A stretch of 64,000 nucleotides of DNA from Karstenula rhodostoma CBS 690.94 (lineage: Eukaryota; Ascomycota; Dothideomycetes; Pleosporales; Didymosphaeriaceae). A program made the position numbers and the translations under genes. Positions 1-10,157 of this stretch are shown here, in pieces. The notes beneath the pieces are model-generated. The model did not search any database and had not been told where the DNA came from. It saw only the letters and a program-made list of their open reading frames with translations. How positions within the stretch are numbered: position 1 is the stretch's first letter; each line of letters opens with the position of its first letter. The stretch covers positions 124,001 through 188,000 of the forward strand of contig MU001516.1 of assembly GCA_010093485.1 (NCBI GenBank). The letters run 5' to 3'.

Positions 1-1011
1 ATGATAACGATGGCAGACGCACCTTGTAGACACCAGCCAACCACCCCACATTATCATTGTTCCGAGGTCTTTTAGAAACCAGAAACGCCCCGTTTCCCTT
101 CCTGCCCATCCTTTTTTCGTACCCCCCCGCAGGCAGCAGCGCTGCAAAGGACAAAGTATATGGAGTAGAAATACTGGTGCGAAAGTACGCTTTATATGCA
201 TACCCCCAGTCACCATCATCAGGTTAAATGATGGTCATCTCCGGGATTGAGTAGCCTGTCTGCGCACCCACCCATAGCGTGGCTGGATACTGACTTTTGG
301 ACCTCGCATGCGCTGCCAACATCACGCCACGTCACACACACAGCAAGAGATGCAAAAAGTCACCACCACACACTCTTCAATTCCACTTGACATCCTATTC
401 TACACCATGGGCGGTCTTTCGCCCACCCCAGTCCTCCCAAAAATAAAAAATATTAACACCAGGACAGAGACAAACACCGCGTCTCGTCACCAGCCAGCAC
501 ACCAGTACCGGATTAGATTAAGCCTTTTGTGCTACAGAAGACAAGGTATCTGCGCGCTTCATCAATACATTTCCAGGTCCCGCTGACCTACCAGATGCTG
601 TGACAAAGGAAAGGAAGGATAACAAGAATGGATTGCGGAAAAGGAGAGAAAGAACAGAGGGAACAAATAGAAAACAGAAACGAGTAGGAAAGGTGTGTCG
701 AGAAGTCGAAGTAGGAGGGTCGGTATATATGGACGCACCCAGCCGTGCGCCAGGCAGGTATGGTCGGGAAGTATTGTGGAAAACTTTGTGAGGAGAAGTC
801 AAATCGAATGAAGTTCCAGTGTCAAAGTTGAGAATTTTGTGAAGCAGATGAAACCAGCAGCGTGGCCGTGGCCGTGATCGCTGTGTTGATTGGGGTATAA
901 GCAAAACCAGCCAGCCGCCGATACGAACGTAGGCAGAACCCGCAACGCCTCCGCCGAACGAGATAAAGAGACCGGTCATAACACGTGCGTAGGGTAGGGC
1001 AATCTTCAAGC
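1..1011. other. 3' flank of the Nif1-like gene, no gene seen
   Basis: This non-coding stretch follows the stop codon of the minus-strand Sel1-repeat gene and probably contains its 3' UTR. Short ORFs on both strands here lack domains, splice continuity or a plausible start context. I see no RNA gene. Confidence 0.5.
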
Positions 1012-3204
1012 TCAGGTCGCGAAGCTCTTCTTGCGACCGAAGATCGCCCGCGTGCGGCTCTTGTCGCGAGGCTTCTTCGCAGAGCCTGGGTCCTTCCTTT
1101 CAGAACGGCCGGAGCGGATGGATCGGGTGTCCGAGGTGGAGGTGCCCTCGTCCATGTATTTGTCTTTGTAGATCCAGCTGTTGCCGACCATGCTAACGCC
1201 CTTGGACTCGGCAGCTCGGTAGAACTTGGCTGCTTTTTTCATGTCCTTACGGCAGCCTACACCTTCCGCGTAGCAGTAGCCAGCCTCGACCAAGGCATCG
1301 GCATCTCCCCAGTTGCCAGCGATCTCGTAGCAGCGAACGCCAAGACTCTTGTCCTGTTTTGCACCCCAACCATTCATGTAGCACTTTCCAAGCTCGTAGA
1401 TAGCAACGCCATATTGTGCTTTGTGCTGCTTCTTCTTCATCAGATCGGTGCGCTGGCCGTGCTTGGACTGGTCTTCATCTTCGGCAATCTCAAGCTGGCC
1501 AGAGTCGACGGCACGGCGAAGCCACTGGAATGCTTCGGCTTGGTTCTCACGCATACCCCAGCCATGACGGCATGCGAGGCCATACCAAAACATAGCCTCG
1601 GCCAGCCCTGCACGGGCGGCAAGGCGGAAGTGGTAGGTGGACTTCATCAACTCACCAGCCTCGTGGAGCTCAACGCCTTTATCGCAATGTTCCTGGGCGG
1701 TAATCTGATCAGACCCAGTAGGTGCACGGATGGTGCTGTTGCTCGAAGTGAGCGATGGCGCACCGCGTCCGGTTGAAGTGTTTTGTGTTTCGATTGAGGG
1801 ACGCTGCCTGCTGGCAGAACGAGGCGGTGAGACTGGTGAAGGCGGCCGTGCTCCTTTAGATTTCTTTGGCTGCTCCCAGCCAATCTGGCTGTTCAAAAAG
1901 TCTTCAATCCCGATGGACTTGCGGTCCAGCTTTCGACCTCTTGGTAGATCGAACTTGGAGTAAGTATACGTGCCTGCCTGGTTCGAATAGTCGGTGGAGC
2001 GCCGCCAGTCCTCACTCGTCATGCTCACAGGGGTATGAACGACGTCGTTTGCGTAGGGGGAGCAGACCGAGCTCTCGGTAGAGTCCTGTCGGACGGGTGG
2101 GTTGTCAAAGGATGGCCGCATGTATGCACTCTCATCGGAAGCCTGCCGCGATGGTGCGCGATCCATGCTTGGCCGAACGTCAAACGATGGCTTCCTGCTC
2201 GTGGAGCTCCTAGGCCGCGAGAAGTTGGCAAACGTTGGACGAAGCTGATGGCTGGCAGTTGATCGCTCCGAGGATGCAGAGGGCGAGCGGGGAATAGATT
2301 GGTTTGAGTAAGGAGTAAGGGGAGAATGAGACCTAGACAGGCTAGCGCTTGGAGACAGATTCCTGTGGAGGGAATCGTAGGAGCCGCCAAGCAACATGTC
2401 TTCGACCTCATCGGCACTATCGTTCTGAACAGACCTGTCGGTCGGGGACATCCTGGGAGAGCGGGCTCTTTGCGAACCGGGGGACCTCGGTGGCCGTAGG
2501 CTGGAGTTGGACTGCTGTCTGTGGGGCGCATCAAGGCATTGCTGGGCCTTCCTGGCCTGCTGGAGGGCGTACGAGTTGGATCGAGGGATGTTGGGCGATA
2601 CTGGCGTGGCCTCCTGCAGTCCAATCGCTGGTTCTGGCGACGTGGCTCGCGGGATGTCGAAGTAGCCCTGAGGTTGGACAGGCGCGGCCTGCTCGCCAAT
2701 GGGGGAAAGAACATTCCTGTATGGCATCGGCGGTTCATGGAGAGAATCATCGTCGCCGCCGAACGTGGGGTACAGCGACTTGTGCCTGTCGGTCGAGGTC
2801 TGCGCACGCGGAGAGTTCTGCGGTTGCCGTCCAGGGCTCCTCGGGGGAGGTTGAAGGTCCTCGTTGGGCGAGGTAACGGTGGAGTTGGAGAGCGAAGAGA
2901 AGTAGCCAGGGCGGTTGCCAAACTCATTCTGGATTGTGAGGGGCGCCAGGCGGCTGATGCGACGGCCAGCCTTCTCCTCCTGCTCGAATCTCCTGGCCAG
3001 CAGGCGTCCCTGGAGGGCGAGGGCATCCAGCGGGGAGAGGGCGGGCGGCACCTCGCCTGCGCGCGGGCTGGGGAGGTCGTGCAGCGAGAGGGAGCTCATG
3101 CTGGCGTTGGAGGGCGAGTCAGAGAGGGCGCGGAACTCGAGGCCGCCGGGGCGGTCCAGTCCGTTCACCATGGTCAAGGTGGAAGGAGCGAATCGAAGGC
3201 TCAC
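1012..3204 (-). CDS. nif1: Sel1-repeat protein, Nif1/Dsf2-like
   Basis: Single-exon ORF of 730 aa. The first two thirds are low-complexity and rich in Ser, Pro and Arg, typical of a disordered, phosphorylated regulatory region. From about residue 490 to 670 there are Sel1-like (TPR-related) repeats, with motifs such as AEAMFWYGLACRHGWG, YELGKCYMNGWG and EAGYCYAEGVG. The tail is basic and ends RAIFGRKKSFAT. This layout (long disordered N-terminus plus C-terminal Sel1 repeats) is that of the fungal Nif1/Dsf2 family; S. pombe Nif1 is a mitotic inhibitor that acts on the Nim1 kinase. The chitin-synthase activator Chs4/Skt5 also has Sel1 repeats, but I do not see its C-terminal prenylation box. 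Translation could instead start at Met12 (MVNGLDRPGG). The family call is by architecture; the cell-cycle role is inferred. Confidence 0.72.
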   Translation of the reverse strand: MSLRFAPSTLTMVNGLDRPGGLEFRALSDSPSNASMSSLSLHDLPSPRAGEVPPALSPLDALALQGRLLARRFEQEEKAGRRISRLAPLTIQNEFGNRPGYFSSLSNSTVTSPNEDLQPPPRSPGRQPQNSPRAQTSTDRHKSLYPTFGGDDDSLHEPPMPYRNVLSPIGEQAAPVQPQGYFDIPRATSPEPAIGLQEATPVSPNIPRSNSYALQQARKAQQCLDAPHRQQSNSSLRPPRSPGSQRARSPRMSPTDRSVQNDSADEVEDMLLGGSYDSLHRNLSPSASLSRSHSPLTPYSNQSIPRSPSASSERSTASHQLRPTFANFSRPRSSTSRKPSFDVRPSMDRAPSRQASDESAYMRPSFDNPPVRQDSTESSVCSPYANDVVHTPVSMTSEDWRRSTDYSNQAGTYTYSKFDLPRGRKLDRKSIGIEDFLNSQIGWEQPKKSKGARPPSPVSPPRSASRQRPSIETQNTSTGRGAPSLTSSNSTIRAPTGSDQITAQEHCDKGVELHEAGELMKSTYHFRLAARAGLAEAMFWYGLACRHGWGMRENQAEAFQWLRRAVDSGQLEIAEDEDQSKHGQRTDLMKKKQHKAQYGVAIYELGKCYMNGWGAKQDKSLGVRCYEIAGNWGDADALVEAGYCYAEGVGCRKDMKKAAKFYRAAESKGVSMVGNSWIYKDKYMDEGTSTSDTRSIRSGRSERKDPGSAKKPRDKSRTRAIFGRKKSFAT

Positions 3205-4774
3205 GCGCCGTATTTCATCAAGGCGGCGGCGGCGGCAAGTAGCAGGTGTGCAGGGCAGCGGGTGGTGTCGTCATGCGCGGAGGTGGTGAAAGCAGGCGTG
3301 GAGGCCAGAGTCGAGGAAAGGAAGGGTGCGGGGAAGCGTGTCTGCGAGTGCGGCGTGAAGGTGTGCGCTGGCTCGTTGGGCGGGCGGTCGGTGTCGGGGG
3401 AAGTGGCGATGGGCGTGCCGGGGTATCGCAGGCGCTATGCTGATCGCAACGGGCAAGAGTGGATGTGGGTGAGCAGCGGCGAAGGAGCGACGGTACACGG
3501 CAGTGGTAGTGGTGTAGTGGTGTAGTGGTATGGCAGTGGTATGGCAGTGGTATGGCAGTGGTATGATGTGGTATGTGGTATGGTAGTGGTGGTGGGCTTA
3601 GCAACGGACAGCAGCAGCTGCGCCGGGCACACGCTTTGCAGAAGACGTGAGAGAAAGCTGCGAGCTCCGCAACGGCGGCGTGGTGACAGACGGTGCACTA
3701 GACACGGTGCTCCGTTTTGGCGGCTTCGCGTTTGGCTGCCCCTGAGCGCTTGGCGCGTTGGCGGGCCGCATCCAAGTTTGGGGTGCAGGTGCAGGTGCAA
3801 TCTCATCGCAGCGAACGCCCGCCAGCCTTGCAGTGTTGGCCTGGCCGCTCGAGGCTCGCAGCTCGCAGCTCGCACGCGGACTCGGCGCCCTGGGCAGATT
3901 GGCCTCGACGACGCCCGTTTCACCACCCACGCCGTGTGGGTCGAGCATCTAGGTCCTTCATTTGCCCGCTGGCGGGAGCATCTCGCCAGTACGCCTACAT
4001 AGTACAGCTGCTCAGCGGTCAACACTAATTCTACGCGAGTACAAGGCCATCCTCTCTTCTCCAAGCTATCGAACCTGCGTCCAACTAGGTACGCCCGATG
4101 CACGCCGCTGCCGAAGGAACCAAGAGTACAGCGACGACGCCTGGCTAGACTGCGAGGCCTCCTGCTTGGCCTCCCCTCTTACATTAACCACACCAAATCA
4201 CCTTGGCCCCCCGACACTGCCCAACTCGACTAGCTTCCACCTTGGCCTGGTCGCCCGCCTGTCGCCCGCCAGTCTCCATGCGTTTGCACCGTGGGCAACC
4301 AGATGCTCGGTGTGAATGAATCATGACCCCCCACCTACAGAGGACAATGCTCGAAATCGTCTTTAGTGTCTGCCCATGCTGAGTCGAGGGACCTTGGTTC
4401 ATAGCCTATAGTGCGGCGAGTACGAATAGGCTGAATTGTTCAAGATTGACATGTGCACCCTTTTGCTGCCTGACACGGGACTGGATACGCCGCCCAAATT
4501 CTGTTGTTTCGTGTCCTTGCTTTGGTGTAATTGCCCCGACAGTCCTTTGCAAGAGCTAATACAAAACAAGCAAAACCTTTCCGGCCCGCAAACGCGACAT
4601 TGCCGCCATCGACTTTGCCGACGTTCCAGCCATCACAAGTCCATGTGTCGTCTCCAAATCGATAGACCGGAGTCAAACGTTGCCCAATATTCAAATCGTA
4701 GCAGCATCTTTCAACTGTTTTTCCTTCGTGGTGAGCGGAGAGTTGGGAGAATCGTGCGCTACTTCCGCATCGTT
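3205..4774. other. Intergenic region upstream of the Nif1-like gene
   Basis: This stretch lies between the start of the Sel1-repeat gene and the stop of the DUF1776 gene, both on the minus strand. It is GC-rich near the Sel1-repeat gene and probably carries its promoter and 5' UTR. It contains a small minisatellite at 3501-3596. The overlapping ORFs on both strands are compositional and show no domain or splice pattern. Confidence 0.5.
3501..3596. repeat. GTGGTATGGCA minisatellite
   Basis: An 11-base unit, GTGGTATGGCA, is repeated about three times in tandem. It is flanked by degenerate GTGGTGTA and GTGGTATG units. It lies about 300-390 bp upstream of the Sel1-repeat gene's start, so it is probably in that promoter. 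Confidence 0.8.
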
Positions 4775-6217
4775 TCAAACGCCCTTTTCGACCTTCTCCC
4801 AAGACTGTGCAGCATCTTCCAGCTGTGGTTCTGCTGTTGCCTCCTCCAGGGACACTCGTTTTACGCCCATCATCCACCCGACCAAGCCTGCGGGCACCCA
4901 ATTACCCACAATGTCGTACGTTACGCTCCCACGGCCTACGCGCCACACACGACGTGGCCGTCTCTGGGTAAGTGCATCGAACACGGCGTCGTGCAACTCT
5001 CGCAACGAGCTTCCAGTGTTGTTCGCCGTAAGGAGGCCTCGATGTTGGGCGGCCCGGCTCTGGTTTACAAAGTTGGACGCGTACAGTTTCCGCGTTGTCG
5101 CTGGCCACACGATCGTGTTCGGTCCGGCCGTTGTTTGCAGATGATGTTTGCTGCCAACGCGTGAACAGTCAAACGTTCCGAGCTTGAACTGGCACACGTC
5201 TATGCCGAGCGTGTCGAGTTCGCCTCTCAGCGACGCCGTGAACCCTTCGAGCGCGCTCACAACGGCGATTTCGACGCTGTGGAACGGGGGCCGCAGGGAC
5301 GCCACGATGCTCGGGGTGCACATCAAAACACGCGCTTTGAATTCGCAGATGGTGGGGAGAAACGCCTGTGTAACGGCGATCGTGTTCAGGACCTTTGCGT
5401 TTAGTGCATCTGAATATAGTCCAGGTCCAATTGTTTCAATGGGCCCTGAGGGGTAGATCAGATCAGGGACCAAGACCAGTCCCCGGAAATGTAAGTTGTG
5501 TGGTGAGGCCCCAGAGAATGCGACGTGGGGTTTGAGCAACAGGTCTTTGAAGTGCTTCATCGCCTCCTGTGTGCCCATGACATCCGCGACGTCCAGGTGG
5601 AGCGGCCGCACGTCGGCTCTCGATTCGCCGTATACCAGCTGCTCCTCTTCCATGTCCGAGCATACTATGTATACGATGAACCCGCGCCGCTCGAGGTCAA
5701 GGGAAAGCGATTTGATGATGGGCGAGTTGGGCGGACCAGCAAGGACTGTCCTAGTCAGCATCTGTCGTGCGTAAGCATGCGCGCATCTTACCGATGACTT
5801 CCTGGCGCGCGCCATTGCTTGCGCGCCGTGCTCTCCTTTTCCTACGAGATTTGTTTCTTTCTCGCCATAGCAGCACTCCGCCCGTGGCCAAGAATGCTAC
5901 GAGTGCGGCCGTAAGCGCGCGATTCCTGGAGACCCAGTCCTGAAGACGATCTATGTAGGCGCCGGAGACTGCGCGCGGGGGCGGAGGAGGCGGTCGCGCA
6001 TTTTCAGGGAGCCAGCCTTCGGGGACAGATCGTTTGATGTACCCAGCCACGCTTTGGAAATGCCGGTCCGAGGCGTCAAAGATGTTGCCCGTAAATTTCC
6101 GGATGTCTTGTGAGTACTCCGACAGCTGTCGCGCGAATCACCACTGGTTAGCAGCCGCCCGGCAGAGCGTAGGAGGGCACTCACCACGCCCAGGAAGTGC
6201 TGGTCGTCGGCCGTCAT
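4775..6217 (-). CDS. DUF1776 family membrane protein, SDR-like fold
   Basis: Three exons: 6217-6185, 6125-5792 and 5745-4775, with introns of 59 and 46 nt. The first acceptor gives MTADDQHFLGV then LSEYSQDIRKF; the second restores EVI-VLAGPPNSP. The product is 445 aa. After a Pro-rich stretch there is one membrane segment at about residues 81-98 (ALTAALVAFLATGGVLLW) followed by a very basic cluster. From about residue 120 comes a Rossmann-like region similar to short-chain dehydrogenases: a nucleotide-binding-like strand, then LHLDVAD and NTIAVTQAFLP. Fungal DUF1776 proteins (S. cerevisiae YNL181W/Pbr1 is the yeast member) are putative oxidoreductases of unknown substrate. A canonical YxxxK pair is not obvious, so activity is uncertain. 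The N-terminal topology suggests anchoring in an organelle or ER membrane (inference). Confidence 0.85.
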
Positions 6218-6794
6218 TGTAGTGAAATAGGGATGCAAATAAAAAGCTACGAGTAAAGTACAGGCGGAGAAGGGAAGATTGACATGTGCATCGTCATCGG
6301 CGGAGTTTGAGCGCTCAGATCGCGGAGCAAATGTGGCGTATCGCGTCTTCCACGGTTGGTGGCGCGGGCGGCGGGTTTCGCACGTGACCGCGCTCGGATT
6401 TCTCTGGCAGTCGCACCTCCAGTCTTATATGCGCCTGCGGCTGACGTGCATACGGCCCTCTGTACATTCTTTTCCTATAGATACCCTAGGTTAGGCACGG
6501 TCCTCGATCTTCCCGGCTAATCTTTTCTTTGGTGGGCTGCCTCTACGTTGCGGTGTCCTTCCCGCCGCGTGCACAGCTTACGTGGCTGGCGGGCGTTGCC
6601 TCTTCTCATACTCGTTCTTCGAATCTCTTCTACGCGTAGTTCAAATACGACTGCCTTCTCTCTCACTTTTCAATCTGCCTTTTCCATTTCACTTGTCAAT
6701 CCGGAAGATCGACCCCCAGCAAATCGTCGGACCGAATACTGAAACTGGGGTACTGAACCGCAGGCTGTCAGCGAAACGTCAAGCTAGACCCGCC
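6218..6794. other. Divergent promoter region between DUF1776 and Wss1-like genes
   Basis: About 580 bp separate the start of the minus-strand DUF1776 gene from the plus-strand protease gene, so both promoters probably lie here. The half nearest the protease gene is CT-rich, as in many fungal 5' UTRs. No ORF here is convincing. Confidence 0.5.
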
Positions 6795-8212
6795 ATGCGG
6801 GAGATCGACGCGCATTTTGATGCGTACGAACATCTTAAGCATCTACCGCGCGATGGCGAAGCACTACAAATGCTTCGAAAGGCGGCATCTATGGTTAAGC
6901 CTATGATGAGGAAACGAGGCTGGAAGGTGGCTACTCTGGCTGAATTTCTCCCTGATGAACCTCAGCTGCTAGGTACGACTGCGGTCAAACACAAAGTATC
7001 TACGACTAAGATTGGGCAGGGTTGAACATCAACAGAACAGAGAGGATACTGATCAGACTGCGCTATCATCATGACTCAAGGCAGTTCTTACCCATGGAGC
7101 AGATTGCAGATACCTTGCTACATGAGCTTTCGCATATCATCTGGGGCCCACACGACCACAACTTCCACAACCTCTGGAATGAACTGCGCGACGAGCATCA
7201 ATCTCTGCTTTCAAAGGGCTATACTGGCGAGAGTTTCCTATCACAAGGTCGTACGCTTGGAGGCAAGCGGATACCACTAGACGAAATGCGCCGCCAGGCT
7301 CGGATTTCTGCAGAAAAACGAAAAGCGACTAAAAACCAGAACGCAAGCGGACGCCGATTAGGAGGGGGGATGTCGTCTCACGGCGTCGATATGCGCAAGG
7401 TCATCGCCGACGCGGCGACCAGGAGAACCAGTATCACAGAAGGCTGCGCAAGTGGCAGTTCCGAAGCTGGGAGGCTGCGTGATCAACAAGCACAGACTGG
7501 ATTCAGAACAAAGGCCGATGAAAACGACGCGAACGATTTAGCAATCGCGCAAGCTCTGCAAGAGCTAATGGAGGAGGAAGAGATGATCAAACTGGAGGAG
7601 CTGTGCGCACCCAACGGAGGGGGCGGGCTGGCGTGGGATCCAGTGAATGGTCTGCAATTCGACACTGAACCCCCTTCGTCGCGAACAACAACACCGAAGC
7701 CAACTCCTTCTCGAAGCGTGTCTTCGAATATTGCCGGGCGACCGTTGTCGCGCCTGGTCGCGGAGAACACTGCTAGACGACCTACATCATTACCAAGCTT
7801 TCGTCGCCCGTCATCCCGCCTCATATCACAGGAGGAGGAAGCTATCCGTAATAGGTCCTTGCCATCTTCACCGCCCGAACCGTCACCAGCCTCGTTCGTT
7901 GCTCCCGCCGACCCAGGCAAATGGGCATGCCCTCAATGCACGCTGCATAATCCGCTTGATTTCCTCGCATGTGGAGCTTGTGGCCTTGAGCAGCCGCCAC
8001 AACCAATCCCGCAAAACCAACGCTATGGTTCGTCTCATCACCTGGCCAGCTTGCCAAAGCCACCCCCTGCGGCAGGACTTCGAGGTGCCAGCGCCACGCC
8101 TTTCGAACCTGCCAAGGGACGAATAGGCTGGAATTGCCTGAATTGCGGGAGGTTCATGGAGCACCAGTGGTGGACCTGCTCGCTTTGTGGGAAGATGAAG
8201 GACGAGTCGTGA
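6795..8212 (+). CDS. WSS1: Wss1-type WLM-domain metalloprotease with two zinc fingers
   Basis: Two exons, 6795-6972 and 7020-8212, with a 47-nt intron; the join reads PQLL-G-LNINRTERI. The product is 456 aa. The N-terminal WLM domain carries the metalloprotease signature HELSHIIWGPHD at about residues 94-105: HExxH with the third ligand in the GPHD motif. Wss1/SPRTN-type proteases degrade DNA-protein crosslinks in the nucleus, with Cdc48 and SUMO. A long disordered Ser/Pro/Arg-rich linker follows. It ends in a RanBP2-type zinc finger at about 360-384 (WACPQCTLHNPLDFLACGACG). A second Cys4 finger lies at the extreme C-terminus, about 429-450 (WNCLNCG then WWTCSLCG). I could not see a clear SHP box. 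The start Met is the first in frame after upstream stops and lies just before the family's conserved N-terminal segment. Confidence 0.92.
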
Positions 8213-8679
8213 GCACGAGAAGGACGCTGGCTTTGCTAGAGGACCACCCCACTACCACTCCACTGCTGGATTCGGCTGAGAACCAACACTGTCGAGACAG
8301 GCCGCCAAATTTGTCGTGTGCGACACAGCTTCGTCCAGTGCCAATGGCACTCTTAAGGATCCCTACACCGAGAAAGGAAATGCACACATCGACCATTCTT
8401 CTCCTGATACTGGTCCAGGAAAGTCGACTCGGTCCACATGTATCGTTCGCCGTAGGCGACTGAAGACTTCGACTTTCTCCTCAGTGCACACCACGCGAAA
8501 TTATGACATGTTTCGATGTTCATACTAGAGACATATACCTAATACGCGCCTCTATTATAGTACAATGAACGAATAGCCAGCGGGGCAGCGGATCATACAC
8601 ACCCCTTTTGCTTATTAGATACACCCTCTTAAATATTCTCTTCCAACTCATTTTCCGCATCTCCTGTTCCCTCCCGTTC
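8213..8679. other. Convergent 3' region
   Basis: This 467-bp gap separates the convergent 3' ends of the Wss1-like gene (+) and the SAT4-type gene (-). It is presumably the two 3' UTRs. I see no additional gene. Confidence 0.5.
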
Positions 8680-10157
8680 CTACTCCTTCTCCTCAAACCT
8701 CGTAATAACCACATCCGTCGTCCTCAGAATCCCCCCATTCCGTATACTCTCCCTCCTCGCCGGCTCCCGCTCTCTGCGTATCTCAAACCCGCCCCCATGC
8801 TCCCGCAAAATACTCTCGTCGCTTTCGCCCCGCTTTCCCCACTCTTTATCCGCCGTGCTCTTCTTGCTGAGACTGCTCATCGCGAACGACTGGCCTTCTC
8901 CGTGTTTCATGTACCCCGTGGACTTGTACGGCGTGGCGAGCGTGGAGCGGCCTGCGCGGCTGCCGTAGGATCCCGCGATGGTGCGGAGGGAGGTGAAGAA
9001 GCGCGCGACGAGGGGCTTGAGGGTGGGGAGGTTGGCCGCGATGATGCCGACGTTCATCTCGACTCTGGATCGGATCACGCTGGTTAGCTTCAACCCTCTC
9101 CACACAATAAGAGAAGCACGGAGAGGAGCGGAACGACTCACTGCTGCCAGATATAATACCAGCTCCCGTTCCCGGTGAAATCCATCTGTTCAAAGAAATG
9201 GTACTGCATCGGCGTCTTGTATATCGCCGTCGCCGTCGCCAGCAGCCCGAGCGCCATGCAGAAGGACAGCCCGAGCTTCGTTTGGATAGTGACCTGGAGT
9301 TTCCAGACGATGGGGATGGGCAGCAGTGCGAAGAGCAGGTCTGTCGCGATGTTCACGGAGGAATTGAACACGCCGATGTTCTTGAAGATGGCGATCGGGT
9401 AGCACTTTGCGTTGCTATTTGCGCGTTAGTCAGTCGCCGTTTGTTCAGGAGTATGTTATATGTACGCTAAGATAAGGGGAGGGGAGGGGGGTAACATACC
9501 CCTGCGGCGGCTTCAAACTCAAATCATACGCCGCACGCACTGGAATACACTGGAAAACAATCGCCATGGTACTCCCAATCGTGAAGGCCACGAGAAACAC
9601 CAGCGTGGCGATCAAAAACGTGCGCCATCTTGTCCTATCTGCAAGGCGCAGGAGGAAGAAGCCGATGGAGAGCTTGATGAAGGAGTAGGCGAAGATGATG
9701 AGGATGGCGTAGACGTAGGTGTATTTGAAGAAGTCCTGAATGTTGGCGAGGGGGAACGCGAGGCCCGACGGGTCGAAGTGCCGGCCGAGGCCGATGGTGA
9801 TTACTTTGATGAAGAGGCCGGTCGTGGTTACGGAGAGGGCCACTGCGATGAGCATGAGCCAGTCTGGTGGGGAGTTAGAGAGTTCGAAGGTCTTGTACGT
9901 ATGGGAGTTTGTGGGAAGAACCTCCCAGACTACTGGAACAAATCGTCTTGATAAAGGGATAAAGGCAGTGCGTTTGGTTGACACCAATGAGAAAGAAACG
10001 TACCATCGATACCGAACATCTTCAACATGAAGACTCTCACATAGATCCTCAAGATCATCGTGATCGTCGCAAGGCCGAAGAGCGTGCAGTCAATCGCAAG
10101 CAGCGTCGGTCCATAATCTTCTGCCAGGTACTCCTGTGACGGAGCCGTCGAACCCAT
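8680..10157 (-). CDS. Seven-TM integral membrane protein, SAT4/fungal rhodopsin-domain family
   Basis: Four exons: 10157-10004, 9863-9500, 9414-9142 and 9064-8680. The joins read MFGI-D-DWLML, KPPQ-G-NAKCYP and YIWQ-Q-VEMNVG, giving 391 aa. Successive hydrophobic helices run from about residue 18 to 270 with the family hallmarks: LRIYVRV after helix 1, DDWLM at the start of helix 2, the FAYSFIKLSIGFFLLR helix, a CIP Cys near helix 4, and DLLFALLPIPIVWKLQ. The polar, basic, Ser-rich C-terminal tail (about 120 aa) is presumably cytosolic. The family (PF20684; Pth11-related, often annotated as integral membrane protein) is greatly expanded in Pezizomycotina. Some members are proposed surface receptors, but the ligand and role of this one are unknown. 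Confidence 0.88.

Noticed and set aside
985..1776. Plus-strand ORF of 263 codons opposite the Sel1-repeat gene
   Set aside because: It is the antisense shadow of the conserved Sel1 repeats.
3435..4103. 222-codon minus-strand ORF upstream of the Sel1-repeat gene
   Set aside because: It translates the GTGGTATGGCA minisatellite and GC-rich promoter DNA; several equally long ORFs overlap on the other strand.
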